Below, one piece after another: positions 1-6,033 of a DNA stretch of 8,387 nucleotides; within the stretch, counting starts at the first letter, position 1; each line of letters starts with the position of its first letter. The stretch is from AC-52 sp044870295. GTDB lineage: Bacteria; Actinomycetota; UBA4738. Under the pieces are notes generated by a model, which was not told the origin of the DNA, made no database searches, and saw only the letters and a program-made list of their open reading frames with translations. Position numbers and translations under genes: made by a program. The stretch lies in NCBI GenBank assembly GCA_044870295.1, contig JBIOYQ010000187.1, forward strand, positions 1 to 8,387, in the 5' to 3' direction.

Positions 1-462
1 ATCGAAGCCGAACCGATCCGTCCCACGCATCGCGACGACAGCCTGGACACGCACCTCCCCTATTGCGCCGGCCGGTCGCGGCCGGGGAAGGCCACCGAGT
101 TCTGGTGGTGGGTGTTCATGCGGGTGAGCGGCCTCATGCTGCTGGTGCTGGCCGTCGGCCATGTCCTGATCATGCACGTGGTCGGCGAGGGCGTGGACCG
201 CGTCAACTTCGGGTTCGTCGCCGTGCGGTGGCAGAGCCCCTTCTGGCGGTCGTGGGACTGGCTGATGCTGTCGCTGGCCCTGGTCCACGGCATCAACGGC
301 CTGCGCATGATCACCCTGGACTACATCCGCCGGCCGGGGGTCCGGGTGGCCGTCAACTGGTTCTTCACCACCGCCGGGATGGCGGCGTTCGCCTTGGGCT
401 CGATCATCGTGTTCACCTTCGACCCGTGCCGGTGGCCGGGGACCGTGGGCATCCACTGCTGA
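1..462 (+). CDS. sdhD: Succinate dehydrogenase membrane anchor subunit SdhD (5' partial)
   Basis: This is one of the two membrane subunits that anchor complex II and help form the heme and quinone sites. The frame is open from base 1 to the TGA at 460-462 (153 visible residues), so the start lies upstream of the window. The ATG at 112 would fall at the edge of the first membrane helix and is an unlikely start. Three hydrophobic helices are visible at about residues 38-60, 84-104 and 118-140. Helix 1 begins with MRVSG, as in mycobacterial SdhD. Helix 2 contains VHGINGLRMITLDY: His96 lies 11 residues before Asp107-Tyr108, the same spacing as the heme-ligand His and the quinone-site Asp-Tyr of E. 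coli SdhD. The C-terminus FTFDP also matches actinobacterial SdhD. sdhA starts 25 bp downstream, so the two are probably one operon, and sdhC is expected just outside the window. The exact heme count cannot be judged without SdhC. Confidence 0.9.
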   Translation: MEAEPIRPTHRDDSLDTHLPYCAGRSRPGKATEFWWWVFMRVSGLMLLVLAVGHVLIMHVVGEGVDRVNFGFVAVRWQSPFWRSWDWLMLSLALVHGINGLRMITLDYIRRPGVRVAVNWFFTTAGMAAFALGSIIVFTFDPCRWPGTVGIHC

Positions 463-487
463 TCGCTCGGGTGAAGGCGGAGCGGCT

Positions 488-2221
488 GTGACCACGTTCC
501 ACGCGTACGACGCCGTCGTGGTCGGGGCGGGCGGGGCCGGGCTCCGGGCAGCCCTGGAGGCCTCCAAGAGCGTCAAGACGTGCGTGATCAGCAAGCTGTA
601 CCCCACCCGCTCGCACACCGGGGCGGCCCAGGGGGGGATGTGCGCCGCCTTGGGGAACGTCGAAGAGGACTATCCCGAATGGCACGCCTTCGACACTGTC
701 AAGGGCGGCGACTACCTGGTCGACCAGCCCGCCGCGATCCTCATGGCCGAGGAGGCCATCGACGCCGTCATCGAGCTGGAGCACTGGGGATTCCCGTTCA
801 ATCGCACCCGTCGGGGGAAGATCGACCAGCGGCGGTTCGGCGGCCATACCCGCAACCACGGCGAGGGGCCGGTGCGCCGGGCCTGCTACGCGGCCGACCG
901 CACGGGCCACATGATCCTGCAGACGCTGTACCAGCAGTGCATCCGGCAGGACGTCCGGTTCTTCAACGAATTCTACGTCCTGGACCTGCTCATCACCGAC
1001 GGCGCGTGCGCCGGCGTGGTGGCGTACGAGCTGGCCAACGGCGAGATCCACGCGTTCCGATCGAAGTCGGTCCTGTTCGCCACCGGTGGCTACGGCAAGG
1101 TCTTCAAGGTCACCTCCAACGCCCACACCCTGACGGGCGACGGCCCGGCCGTGTGCTTCCGGCGCGGCATCCCCCTGGAGGACATGGAGTTCTTCCAGTT
1201 CCACCCGACGGGGATCTACAAGATGGGCATCCTCATCTCCGAGGCCGTGCGCGGAGAGGGCGGCATCCTCATCAACGACGAGGGCGAACGGTTCATGGAG
1301 CGTTACGCGCCAACCATCATGGACCTCGCACCCCGCGACATGGTCAGTCGCGCCATCTATCAGGAGATCAAGGAGGGGCGCGGCATCGGCGGGAAGGACT
1401 ACGTGTATCTCGACGTCCGCCATCTGTCGCCCGAGGTGATCGAGACGAAGATCCCCGACGTGACGGAGTTCGCCCGAATCTATCTTGGGGTCGAACCCAC
1501 CACGGAGCCCGTGCCCATCCAGCCGACGGCGCACTACGCCATGGGCGGCATCCCGACCAACGTGGACGGCCAGGTGGTGGTGGGGCCCGACGAGGTGCCG
1601 GTGCCGGGCCTCTACGCGGCCGGCGAGTGCGCCTGCGTGAGCGTGCACGGCGCCAACCGCCTCGGGACCAACTCGCTGCTCGACATCGTGGTGTTCGGCC
1701 GGCGCGGCGGCGCGCACATGGCGGAGTTCGCGAAGGACGCCGACCTGCCGGAGACCCCCGAGCAGCCGGAGATGGCCACGTTCGAACTGCTGCGCCACCT
1801 GCTGCGCGGACCGAACCTGGAGTTCGCCGCCGACATCCGGGCCGACCTCGAGCGCCACATGTTCGACCTCTGCGGGATCATCCGGAACGAGGACGGCCTG
1901 CAGCAGCTGCAGGGGATCCTGGGCAACCTCCGGGAGCGCTACAAGCTGGTCGGCGTGGGCGACCGGGGCAAGACGTTCAACACCGAGCTGATGGAGGCGG
2001 TGGAGCTCGGTTTCCTGCTGGACGCGTCCGACGCGATCGTCGCCGCGGCCAGGACGCGGGACGAGAGCCGGGGCGGCCACTACCGGGAGGATCACCCGCT
2101 GCGGGACGACGACCACTGGCTGGTGCACTCGCTGGCCTACCGCGAAGATGACGGGGCGATCCGCATGGAGTACAAGGACGTGAAGCTGGGACCCTACATA
2201 CCGATGGAGCGGAAGTACTGA
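488..2221 (+). CDS. sdhA: Succinate dehydrogenase flavoprotein subunit SdhA
   Basis: This is the catalytic subunit of complex II. It oxidises succinate to fumarate on the cytoplasmic face and passes electrons to SdhB. The predicted protein has 577 residues, close to the usual 580-600. The N-terminus YDAVVVGAGGAGLRAA is the FAD dinucleotide-binding GxGxxG fold. His43 in YPTRSHTGAAQGG is the expected covalent 8-alpha-histidyl-FAD residue. Active-site counterparts are His239 (FHPTGI), Arg283 (APRDMVSRA), His349 (AHYAMGG) and Arg391 (GANRLGTNS). The C-terminus ends in PMERKY, typical of the family. The start is GTG at 488, preceded by a GGAG-containing stretch (476-482) with a 5-nt spacer; it places the FAD motif 7 residues in, as in homologues. 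sdhB begins 8 bp after the stop. Motifs and neighbours point to succinate oxidation rather than fumarate reduction, but direction cannot be proven from sequence. All key residues are intact. Confidence 0.97.
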   Translation: MTTFHAYDAVVVGAGGAGLRAALEASKSVKTCVISKLYPTRSHTGAAQGGMCAALGNVEEDYPEWHAFDTVKGGDYLVDQPAAILMAEEAIDAVIELEHWGFPFNRTRRGKIDQRRFGGHTRNHGEGPVRRACYAADRTGHMILQTLYQQCIRQDVRFFNEFYVLDLLITDGACAGVVAYELANGEIHAFRSKSVLFATGGYGKVFKVTSNAHTLTGDGPAVCFRRGIPLEDMEFFQFHPTGIYKMGILISEAVRGEGGILINDEGERFMERYAPTIMDLAPRDMVSRAIYQEIKEGRGIGGKDYVYLDVRHLSPEVIETKIPDVTEFARIYLGVEPTTEPVPIQPTAHYAMGGIPTNVDGQVVVGPDEVPVPGLYAAGECACVSVHGANRLGTNSLLDIVVFGRRGGAHMAEFAKDADLPETPEQPEMATFELLRHLLRGPNLEFAADIRADLERHMFDLCGIIRNEDGLQQLQGILGNLRERYKLVGVGDRGKTFNTELMEAVELGFLLDASDAIVAAARTRDESRGGHYREDHPLRDDDHWLVHSLAYREDDGAIRMEYKDVKLGPYIPMERKY

Positions 2222-2229
2222 GGTCCACA

Positions 2230-3051
2230 ATGGACCAGGACCTGGACGAGCTCGAAGGGCCCGATCTCTGGGGCGACGAGGTCTGGGAGGAGGGCCCGCC
2301 TCGTGAGCGGGGCGCCAAGCGGCGCGACCGTCCCGCGCTGGCTCCCGGCCAGGTCCCGCTGACCCTGCGGATCCGCCGGTACAACCCGGACCTCCGTCCC
2401 GAGCCGTGGTGGGACGAGTTCGCCGTGAACATGGAGCCGTCGGACCGTCTGCTCGACGCGCTGCACGAGGTGAAGTGGCACCACGACGGCACGCTGGCGC
2501 TGCGCCGGTCGTGTGCCCACGGCATCTGCGGGTCCGACGCCATGCTGATCAACGGCCGCAACGCCCTGGCGTGCAAGGTGCTGGTCCGCGACGTGGCGCC
2601 CAAGGTCACGGTCGAGCCCATCCGCGGCCTGCGGGTCCTGAAGGACCTCATCGTCGACATGGAGCCCTTCTTCGAGGGCTACAAGAGGGTCCTCCCGTTC
2701 CTGGTCAACGACGACCAGCCGCCCACCCGCGAACGACGCCAGTCCCCCGAGGAACGGGCCCGCTACGACGACACCACCAAGTGCATCCTGTGCGCTGCCT
2801 GCACCACTTCGTGCCCGATCTTCTGGGGCGACGACGAGTACATCGGCCCGGCGGCGATCGTAAACGCCCACCGGTTCATCTTCGACAGCCGGGATCAGGC
2901 TGCCCGCGAGCGCCTGGACATCCTGGCCGAGAAGACCGGCGTGTTCCGGTGCCGCACCGTTTTCAACTGCACCGAGGCCTGCCCCCGCGGGATCAAGGTC
3001 ACCAAGGCCATCCAGGAGGTCAAGCGGGCCATCATGTTCGACCGGCTGTAG
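2230..3051 (+). CDS. sdhB: Succinate dehydrogenase iron-sulfur subunit SdhB
   Basis: This subunit carries electrons from the SdhA flavin to the membrane quinone through three Fe-S clusters. The 273-residue protein has the plant-type ferredoxin motif at Cys95, Cys100, Asp103 and Cys115, so the third [2Fe-2S] ligand position is Asp, as in E. coli SdhB. The [4Fe-4S] ligands are Cys185, Cys188, Cys191 and Cys195 (CILCAACTTSCP). The remaining cysteines for the [3Fe-4S] and [4Fe-4S] sites are Cys241, Cys247 and Cys251 (CRTVFNCTEACP). The segments SCAHGICGSDAM and TEACPRGIKVTKAIQEVKRA closely resemble mycobacterial SdhB. The ATG at 2230 has a GAGGT Shine-Dalgarno at 2220-2224 overlapping the sdhA stop. 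About 43 acidic then basic residues precede the conserved PLTLRIRRYNP. No ATG, GTG or TTG occurs in that stretch, so the extension appears real. It is the last gene of the sdh operon; no clear hairpin terminator follows in the 38 bp before the next gene. Confidence 0.97.
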   Translation: MDQDLDELEGPDLWGDEVWEEGPPRERGAKRRDRPALAPGQVPLTLRIRRYNPDLRPEPWWDEFAVNMEPSDRLLDALHEVKWHHDGTLALRRSCAHGICGSDAMLINGRNALACKVLVRDVAPKVTVEPIRGLRVLKDLIVDMEPFFEGYKRVLPFLVNDDQPPTRERRQSPEERARYDDTTKCILCAACTTSCPIFWGDDEYIGPAAIVNAHRFIFDSRDQAARERLDILAEKTGVFRCRTVFNCTEACPRGIKVTKAIQEVKRAIMFDRL

Positions 3052-3077
3052 CGCGGCGAAGCGGCCGTCGGCGCCAG

Positions 3078-3083
3078 TACGAT
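3078..3083 (+). promoter_or_regulatory. Candidate -10 element for a leaderless transcript
   Basis: The hexamer TACGAT fits the actinobacterial TANNNT -10 consensus. Its last base is 7 nt before the GTG at 3090, where transcription would be expected to begin. This is the classic geometry of leaderless mRNAs, common in Actinobacteria. There is no Shine-Dalgarno before the GTG. No good -35 is seen at the 17-18 nt spacing (about 3054-3060), so the call rests on the -10 and its distance to the start codon. Confidence 0.45.
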
Positions 3084-3089
3084 GGCGTG

Positions 3090-3479
3090 GTGAGGCGATC
3101 GGTACTGCTCGCCAGCGTTCTCGTTCTCCTCGCGTCCTGCACGGGTTTGTCTAACGGAGAGTTCCAAGGGAGCGGACGCATTCGCGGCACGTTCCGAATG
3201 GGCGATCAAGCGCTCCAAGACGGCGCGTGTCGCTCCGACGGTACGCCATCCCCTTGCTGGGTGGAGATGATCGAGCTGACGGGGCCACCCACCGACCGCT
3301 GCGGACCGGGCGACTGTGGGGCCGCAGCAGACGTTCTCAGCGTCGGAGTGCCATGGAATCCTGGGAGTTGGCGAGTGATGCCGCCACCGGTCCCGGGTTG
3401 GACGCAGCCGGCCCCGTTCGACATCGTCGTGGAGAAGGGCAAGCTCACGACGTTTGAAGCGGAGTACGAGCCCGCTTAA
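3090..3479 (+). CDS. Small predicted lipoprotein, function unknown
   Basis: A 129-residue protein with a textbook lipoprotein signal: MRRS, then a hydrophobic core, then the lipobox LASC with Cys17 as the lipidation site. This predicts export and anchoring to the outer face of the membrane. The mature part has four further cysteines (47, 56, 71, 76) that could form two disulfides. It ends in PFDIVVEKGKLTTFEAEY, which resembles the last strands of transthyretin-like or Cna-B/carboxypeptidase-regulatory beta domains; this fold is only inference. GTG 3090 was chosen because it sits at the expected transcription start of a TACGAT element; GTG 3087 is the alternative and adds one residue. Codon use is visibly less G/C-biased at third positions than in the flanking sdh and frd genes (for example TTT GTC TAA-like runs out of frame and many A/T-ending codons), suggesting a different history or weak expression. 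It does not look like part of the Sdh enzyme. Its stop overlaps that of the convergent gene. Confidence 0.72.
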   Translation: MRRSVLLASVLVLLASCTGLSNGEFQGSGRIRGTFRMGDQALQDGACRSDGTPSPCWVEMIELTGPPTDRCGPGDCGAAADVLSVGVPWNPGSWRVMPPPVPGWTQPAPFDIVVEKGKLTTFEAEYEPA

Positions 3480-4162
3480 CCCTGGACTTGAGTGAGCGTC
3501 ACGTCCAGCTGCGTCGAGTCGTACGCGTAGTCGCCGCGCCACGACCCCACGATGAAGTAGATCGAGTCGCCCTTCGACACGAACACCAGCGAGCTGGAGA
3601 AGCCGCCTCCGCCACAGTCGATGGTCGTCCCGGTGAACAGGAGGCTCTCGAACGAGCCCTCCTTCAGCAGCGCCGCCGATCGGAAGCCGTTGCCGCCGGT
3701 GCAGTCGATGTCGAGGAAATTGGCATCGATCGACACGGCGCCGTCGATCGGGCTGGTCCACCCAACGATCACCGATCGCTTTTGCAGGGGATGGATGCGG
3801 ACGACGCCGGCCGGCCACGTGAACGTGGTGGGATGCTGGTCGATGCCGGTGGCGTTGACCCCGACGGCGGGAAGGCCGTCGAACGGCCCCTGCCACTGCT
3901 CCAAACCTTCCACGCCGAAGGCGTCGGCCACGAATCCATTCAGCAGGGTATAGGACGAGGTATCCATGGCGCGGCCCTGGAGGAACGACCACACCGCGGG
4001 GTTGCCGTACTGATCAGGGTTGGGGTTGGCCTGGTTCGGAGACAGCGCGAAGTCCGTTGCCAGGTCCCAGGTCAGGGAGGTGGCCTGTGCCGTTCCGGTG
4101 AACGCCGGGCCGGCGACGATCAGGACGGCGAGCAGAGGTACCAACGACCGGAGCCGACGCAT
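3476..4162 (-). CDS. Secreted beta-sandwich-like protein, function unknown
   Basis: A 228-residue protein with a Sec signal peptide (basic MRRLR, hydrophobic core, predicted AQA|T cleavage after residue 27) and no C-terminal anchor, so it is probably released or only loosely attached. The ATG at 4162 is backed by a strong GGAGGAGG Shine-Dalgarno at 4168-4175 with a 5-nt spacer. The mature chain looks all-beta. Recognisable segments are the N-terminal PAVWSFLQG, a central VVRIHP followed by VIVGWTSPIDGAVSIDANF (about 121-149), and the C-terminal SKGDSIYFIVG with YDSTQLDVTLT (197-224). This order (HPG-like motif, W-x-x-P-x-x-G, GD-x-I/L-x-F-x-V-G, D-x-T-x-L) is one I associate with an uncharacterised extracellular beta-sandwich found in Planctomycetes and other bacteria; that link is from memory. 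Two cysteines (154, 183) could form one disulfide. No catalytic motif is evident. It lies antisense to its neighbours and splits the sdh and frd operons. Confidence 0.82.
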   Translation of the reverse strand: MRRLRSLVPLLAVLIVAGPAFTGTAQATSLTWDLATDFALSPNQANPNPDQYGNPAVWSFLQGRAMDTSSYTLLNGFVADAFGVEGLEQWQGPFDGLPAVGVNATGIDQHPTTFTWPAGVVRIHPLQKRSVIVGWTSPIDGAVSIDANFLDIDCTGGNGFRSAALLKEGSFESLLFTGTTIDCGGGGFSSSLVFVSKGDSIYFIVGSWRGDYAYDSTQLDVTLTQVQG

Positions 4163-4192
4163 CGCGACCTCCTCCAGAAGGGACCGGGGGCT

Positions 4193-4222
4193 GTTCTACC
4201 TCCGACCGAGCGGCGAAGGCAA
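4193..4222 (-). promoter_or_regulatory. Candidate promoter for the minus-strand secreted protein gene
   Basis: Read on the minus strand, TTGCCT (4222-4217) is followed after 18 nt by TAGAAC (4198-4193). Both partly match sigma-70-type boxes. Transcription would start near 4186, leaving a leader of about 24 nt that contains the GGAGGAGG ribosome site. The geometry is good but neither hexamer is perfect. Confidence 0.35.
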
Positions 4223-4244
4223 GGAACCCGGCCGGCGCGAGGTG

Positions 4245-4274
4245 TTGGCGCTACGCTGTCCGAGCCGGTAGAAA
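4245..4274 (+). promoter_or_regulatory. Candidate promoter for the frdABCD operon
   Basis: TTGGCG (4245-4250) and TAGAAA (4269-4274) are separated by 18 nt and each match the sigma-70 consensus at four of six positions. Transcription would begin near 4281, just upstream of the frdA ribosome site. An alternative -10 is TACGCT at 4252-4257, which fits TANNNT but lacks a good -35. No recognisable FNR-type inverted repeat (TTGAT-N4-ATCAA) is seen here, so oxygen control cannot be read from the sequence. Confidence 0.35.
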
Positions 4275-4289
4275 GTGCCCCGTACGCCC

Positions 4290-4296
4290 GAGGGGG
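4290..4296 (+). promoter_or_regulatory. Ribosome binding site that fixes a CTG start for frdA
   Basis: GAGGGGG is the only good Shine-Dalgarno before the conserved FrdA N-terminus. It ends 7 nt before CTG 4304, an ideal distance. No in-frame ATG, GTG or TTG lies between this site and the FAD-binding motif. The site also sits in the 12-nt loop of a possible 5-bp stem formed by GTACG (4282-4286) and CGTAC (4299-4303). Confidence 0.6.
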
Positions 4297-4303
4297 TTCG
4301 TAC

Positions 4304-6019
4304 CTGGAGAGCATCGGACACGACATCCTGATCGTCGGAGGGGGGGCGGCGGGCCTCCGGGCAGCCATTGCCGCGGCCGAGGCCTCGCCAGGGCTCTCCA
4401 TCGGGATGGTCTCCAAGGTCTACCCGATGCGCAGCCACACGGTTTCGGCCGAGGGAGGAGCCGGAGCGGCCCTCGGCCCGGACGACACCCCTGACCTGCA
4501 CGCCTTCGACACCATCCGGGGAAGCGACTACCTGGCCGACCAGGACGCGGTGGAGGCCTTCGTGAACGAGGCTCCCGGGGAGATCATCCAGGCAGAGCAC
4601 TGGGGATGCCCGTGGAGTCGCGACCCCGACGGACGGATGGCGGTCCGGGCCTTCGGCGGCATGAGCGTGAATCGCACCGTGTTCGCCGCCGACAAGACCG
4701 GCTTCCATCTGCTCCACGCGCTGTTTCAGACCTCGCTCAAGTACGGCCAGATCCACCGGTACGACGAGTTCTTCGTCACCAAGCTGATCGTCGAGGACGG
4801 CCGGTGCGTCGGAGTGGCCGCGCTGGATCTGCGCGACTCGGTGGTGCGGCCGATCGCCGCAAAGGCCGTGATCCTCTGCACCGGCGGCCTGGGGCGGATC
4901 TTCTCGTTCACCACGAACGCCGCCATCAACACGGGCGACGGCATGGCCTTGGCCTACCGCGCCGGCGTCCCCCTCAAGGACATGGAGTTCGTCCAGTACC
5001 ACCCCACCGGCCTGCCGGGGACGGGCATCCTCATGACCGAGGCGTCACGCGGGGAGGGCGGGTACCTCACGAACAATCAGGACCGGCGGTTCCTGGAGGA
5101 CTACATCCCCACCAAGATGGAGCTGGGCCCGCGCGACATCCTTTCGCGGGCCATCATCGAGGAGATCGAGAAGGGCCAGGCATTCGAAGGCCCCTACGGG
5201 CACTACGTCCACCTCGACATCCGCCACCTCGGCGAGAAGACGATCGACAAGCGCCTGCCCTTCGTCCGGGAGCTGACCACCAAGTTCGTCGGCATCGACC
5301 CGGTCCACGAACCCATCCCGGTCCGGCCGGTCGTCCACTACATGATGGGCGGGGTGGACACCGACATCATGGGCCGGACGCTCGTGCCGGGCCTCTACTC
5401 GGCGGGCGAGGCCGCCTGCGTCTCCATCAACGGCGGCAACCGGCTGGGGTCGAACTCCCTCACGGAGTGCCTGGTGTTCGGCGCCCGGGTGGGCAGACAG
5501 GCCGCCGCCGACGCCGACGGCACGCCGCCGATGCCACCAGATCCGACGCTGGCCCACCACGCGGACGACGAGCAGCAGCGGATCACGTCGACGCTGCTGG
5601 AGCGGGGGGACGGGCGCGAACGCATCGCTCCCATCCGGCGAGACCTCCAGGCCACCATGGAGCGGGGGGCCGGGGTGTTTCGCACCGAGGACTCCCTGAA
5701 AGAGTCGATCGAGGACGTCGCGAAGCTGAAGGACCGGTACCGGGACGTGGCCATCGACGACCGCGATCACGCCTTCAACACGGAGCTCATCACCGCCCTC
5801 GAGCTGGGCAACATGCTCGACGTCGCGGAGACCGTCCTGTGGGCTGGGGTGGAGCGCCGGGAGTCCAGGGGGTCGCACACGCGGCGGGATTACCCCGATC
5901 GCGACGACGACCAGTTCCTGCAGCACAGCCTGGCGTTCGCCGCGCCCGACGGCCCGCCCAGGATCGAGCATCGGGCCGTGACCATCACCCGCTGGCCCGT
6001 GGCCGAACGGAAGTACTGA
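4304..6019 (+). CDS. frdA: Fumarate reductase flavoprotein subunit FrdA
   Basis: The catalytic subunit of quinol:fumarate reductase, which reduces fumarate to succinate on the cytoplasmic face in low-oxygen respiration. The 571-residue product starts HDILIVGGGAAGLRAA (FAD fold at about 7-22). His45 in YPMRSHTVSAEGG is the covalent FAD residue. Substrate-site residues are His233 (HPTGLPGTG), Arg277 (ELGPRDILSRA), His345 (HYMMGGVDTD) and Arg380 (GNRLGSNS), corresponding to E. coli FrdA His232, Arg287, His355 and Arg390. The stretch from KMELGPRD to VRPVVHYMMGG, including IDPVHEPIPV, is clearly FrdA-like rather than SdhA-like. The start is unusual: the closest support is CTG 4304 with an ideal Shine-Dalgarno. 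The next in-frame ATG lies beyond the FAD motif, and upstream canonical starts would run antisense through the neighbouring gene. frdB follows after 14 bp. The protein is a distant paralogue of the SdhA encoded at 488-2221. Identity is secure; the exact first codon is less so. Confidence 0.93.
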   Translation: MESIGHDILIVGGGAAGLRAAIAAAEASPGLSIGMVSKVYPMRSHTVSAEGGAGAALGPDDTPDLHAFDTIRGSDYLADQDAVEAFVNEAPGEIIQAEHWGCPWSRDPDGRMAVRAFGGMSVNRTVFAADKTGFHLLHALFQTSLKYGQIHRYDEFFVTKLIVEDGRCVGVAALDLRDSVVRPIAAKAVILCTGGLGRIFSFTTNAAINTGDGMALAYRAGVPLKDMEFVQYHPTGLPGTGILMTEASRGEGGYLTNNQDRRFLEDYIPTKMELGPRDILSRAIIEEIEKGQAFEGPYGHYVHLDIRHLGEKTIDKRLPFVRELTTKFVGIDPVHEPIPVRPVVHYMMGGVDTDIMGRTLVPGLYSAGEAACVSINGGNRLGSNSLTECLVFGARVGRQAAADADGTPPMPPDPTLAHHADDEQQRITSTLLERGDGRERIAPIRRDLQATMERGAGVFRTEDSLKESIEDVAKLKDRYRDVAIDDRDHAFNTELITALELGNMLDVAETVLWAGVERRESRGSHTRRDYPDRDDDQFLQHSLAFAAPDGPPRIEHRAVTITRWPVAERKY

Positions 6020-6033
6020 TCGGAGGAATCGGG

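Noticed and set aside
112..462. ATG 112 as the start of sdhD
   Set aside because: It lies at the beginning of helix 1 inside the conserved WWWVFMRVSG segment, and homologues have a soluble N-terminus before it. The frame stays open to base 1.
413..2230. A 605-codon open frame on the minus strand across sdhA
   Set aside because: It is exactly antisense to a fully conserved flavoprotein. Long antisense frames are expected where third positions are nearly all G/C, and the product is low-complexity and rich in Arg, Val, Gly and His with no recognisable motif.
2406..3089. Upstream in-frame extension of the lipoprotein gene through sdhB
   Set aside because: The extension is a shadow of sdhB. The lipoprotein signal peptide requires a start at 3087 or 3090.
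3488..4303. Upstream in-frame extension of frdA to 3488
   Set aside because: This stretch is antisense to the secreted-protein gene, has shadow-like composition, and would place about 270 unrelated residues before a standard FrdA. The ribosome site at 4290-4296 marks the real start region.
4606..6033. Upstream in-frame extension of frdB
   Set aside because: The frame overlaps frdA in another phase and reads as Arg/Gly/Pro-rich shadow. ATG 6034 with GGAGGA gives a standard-length FrdB.
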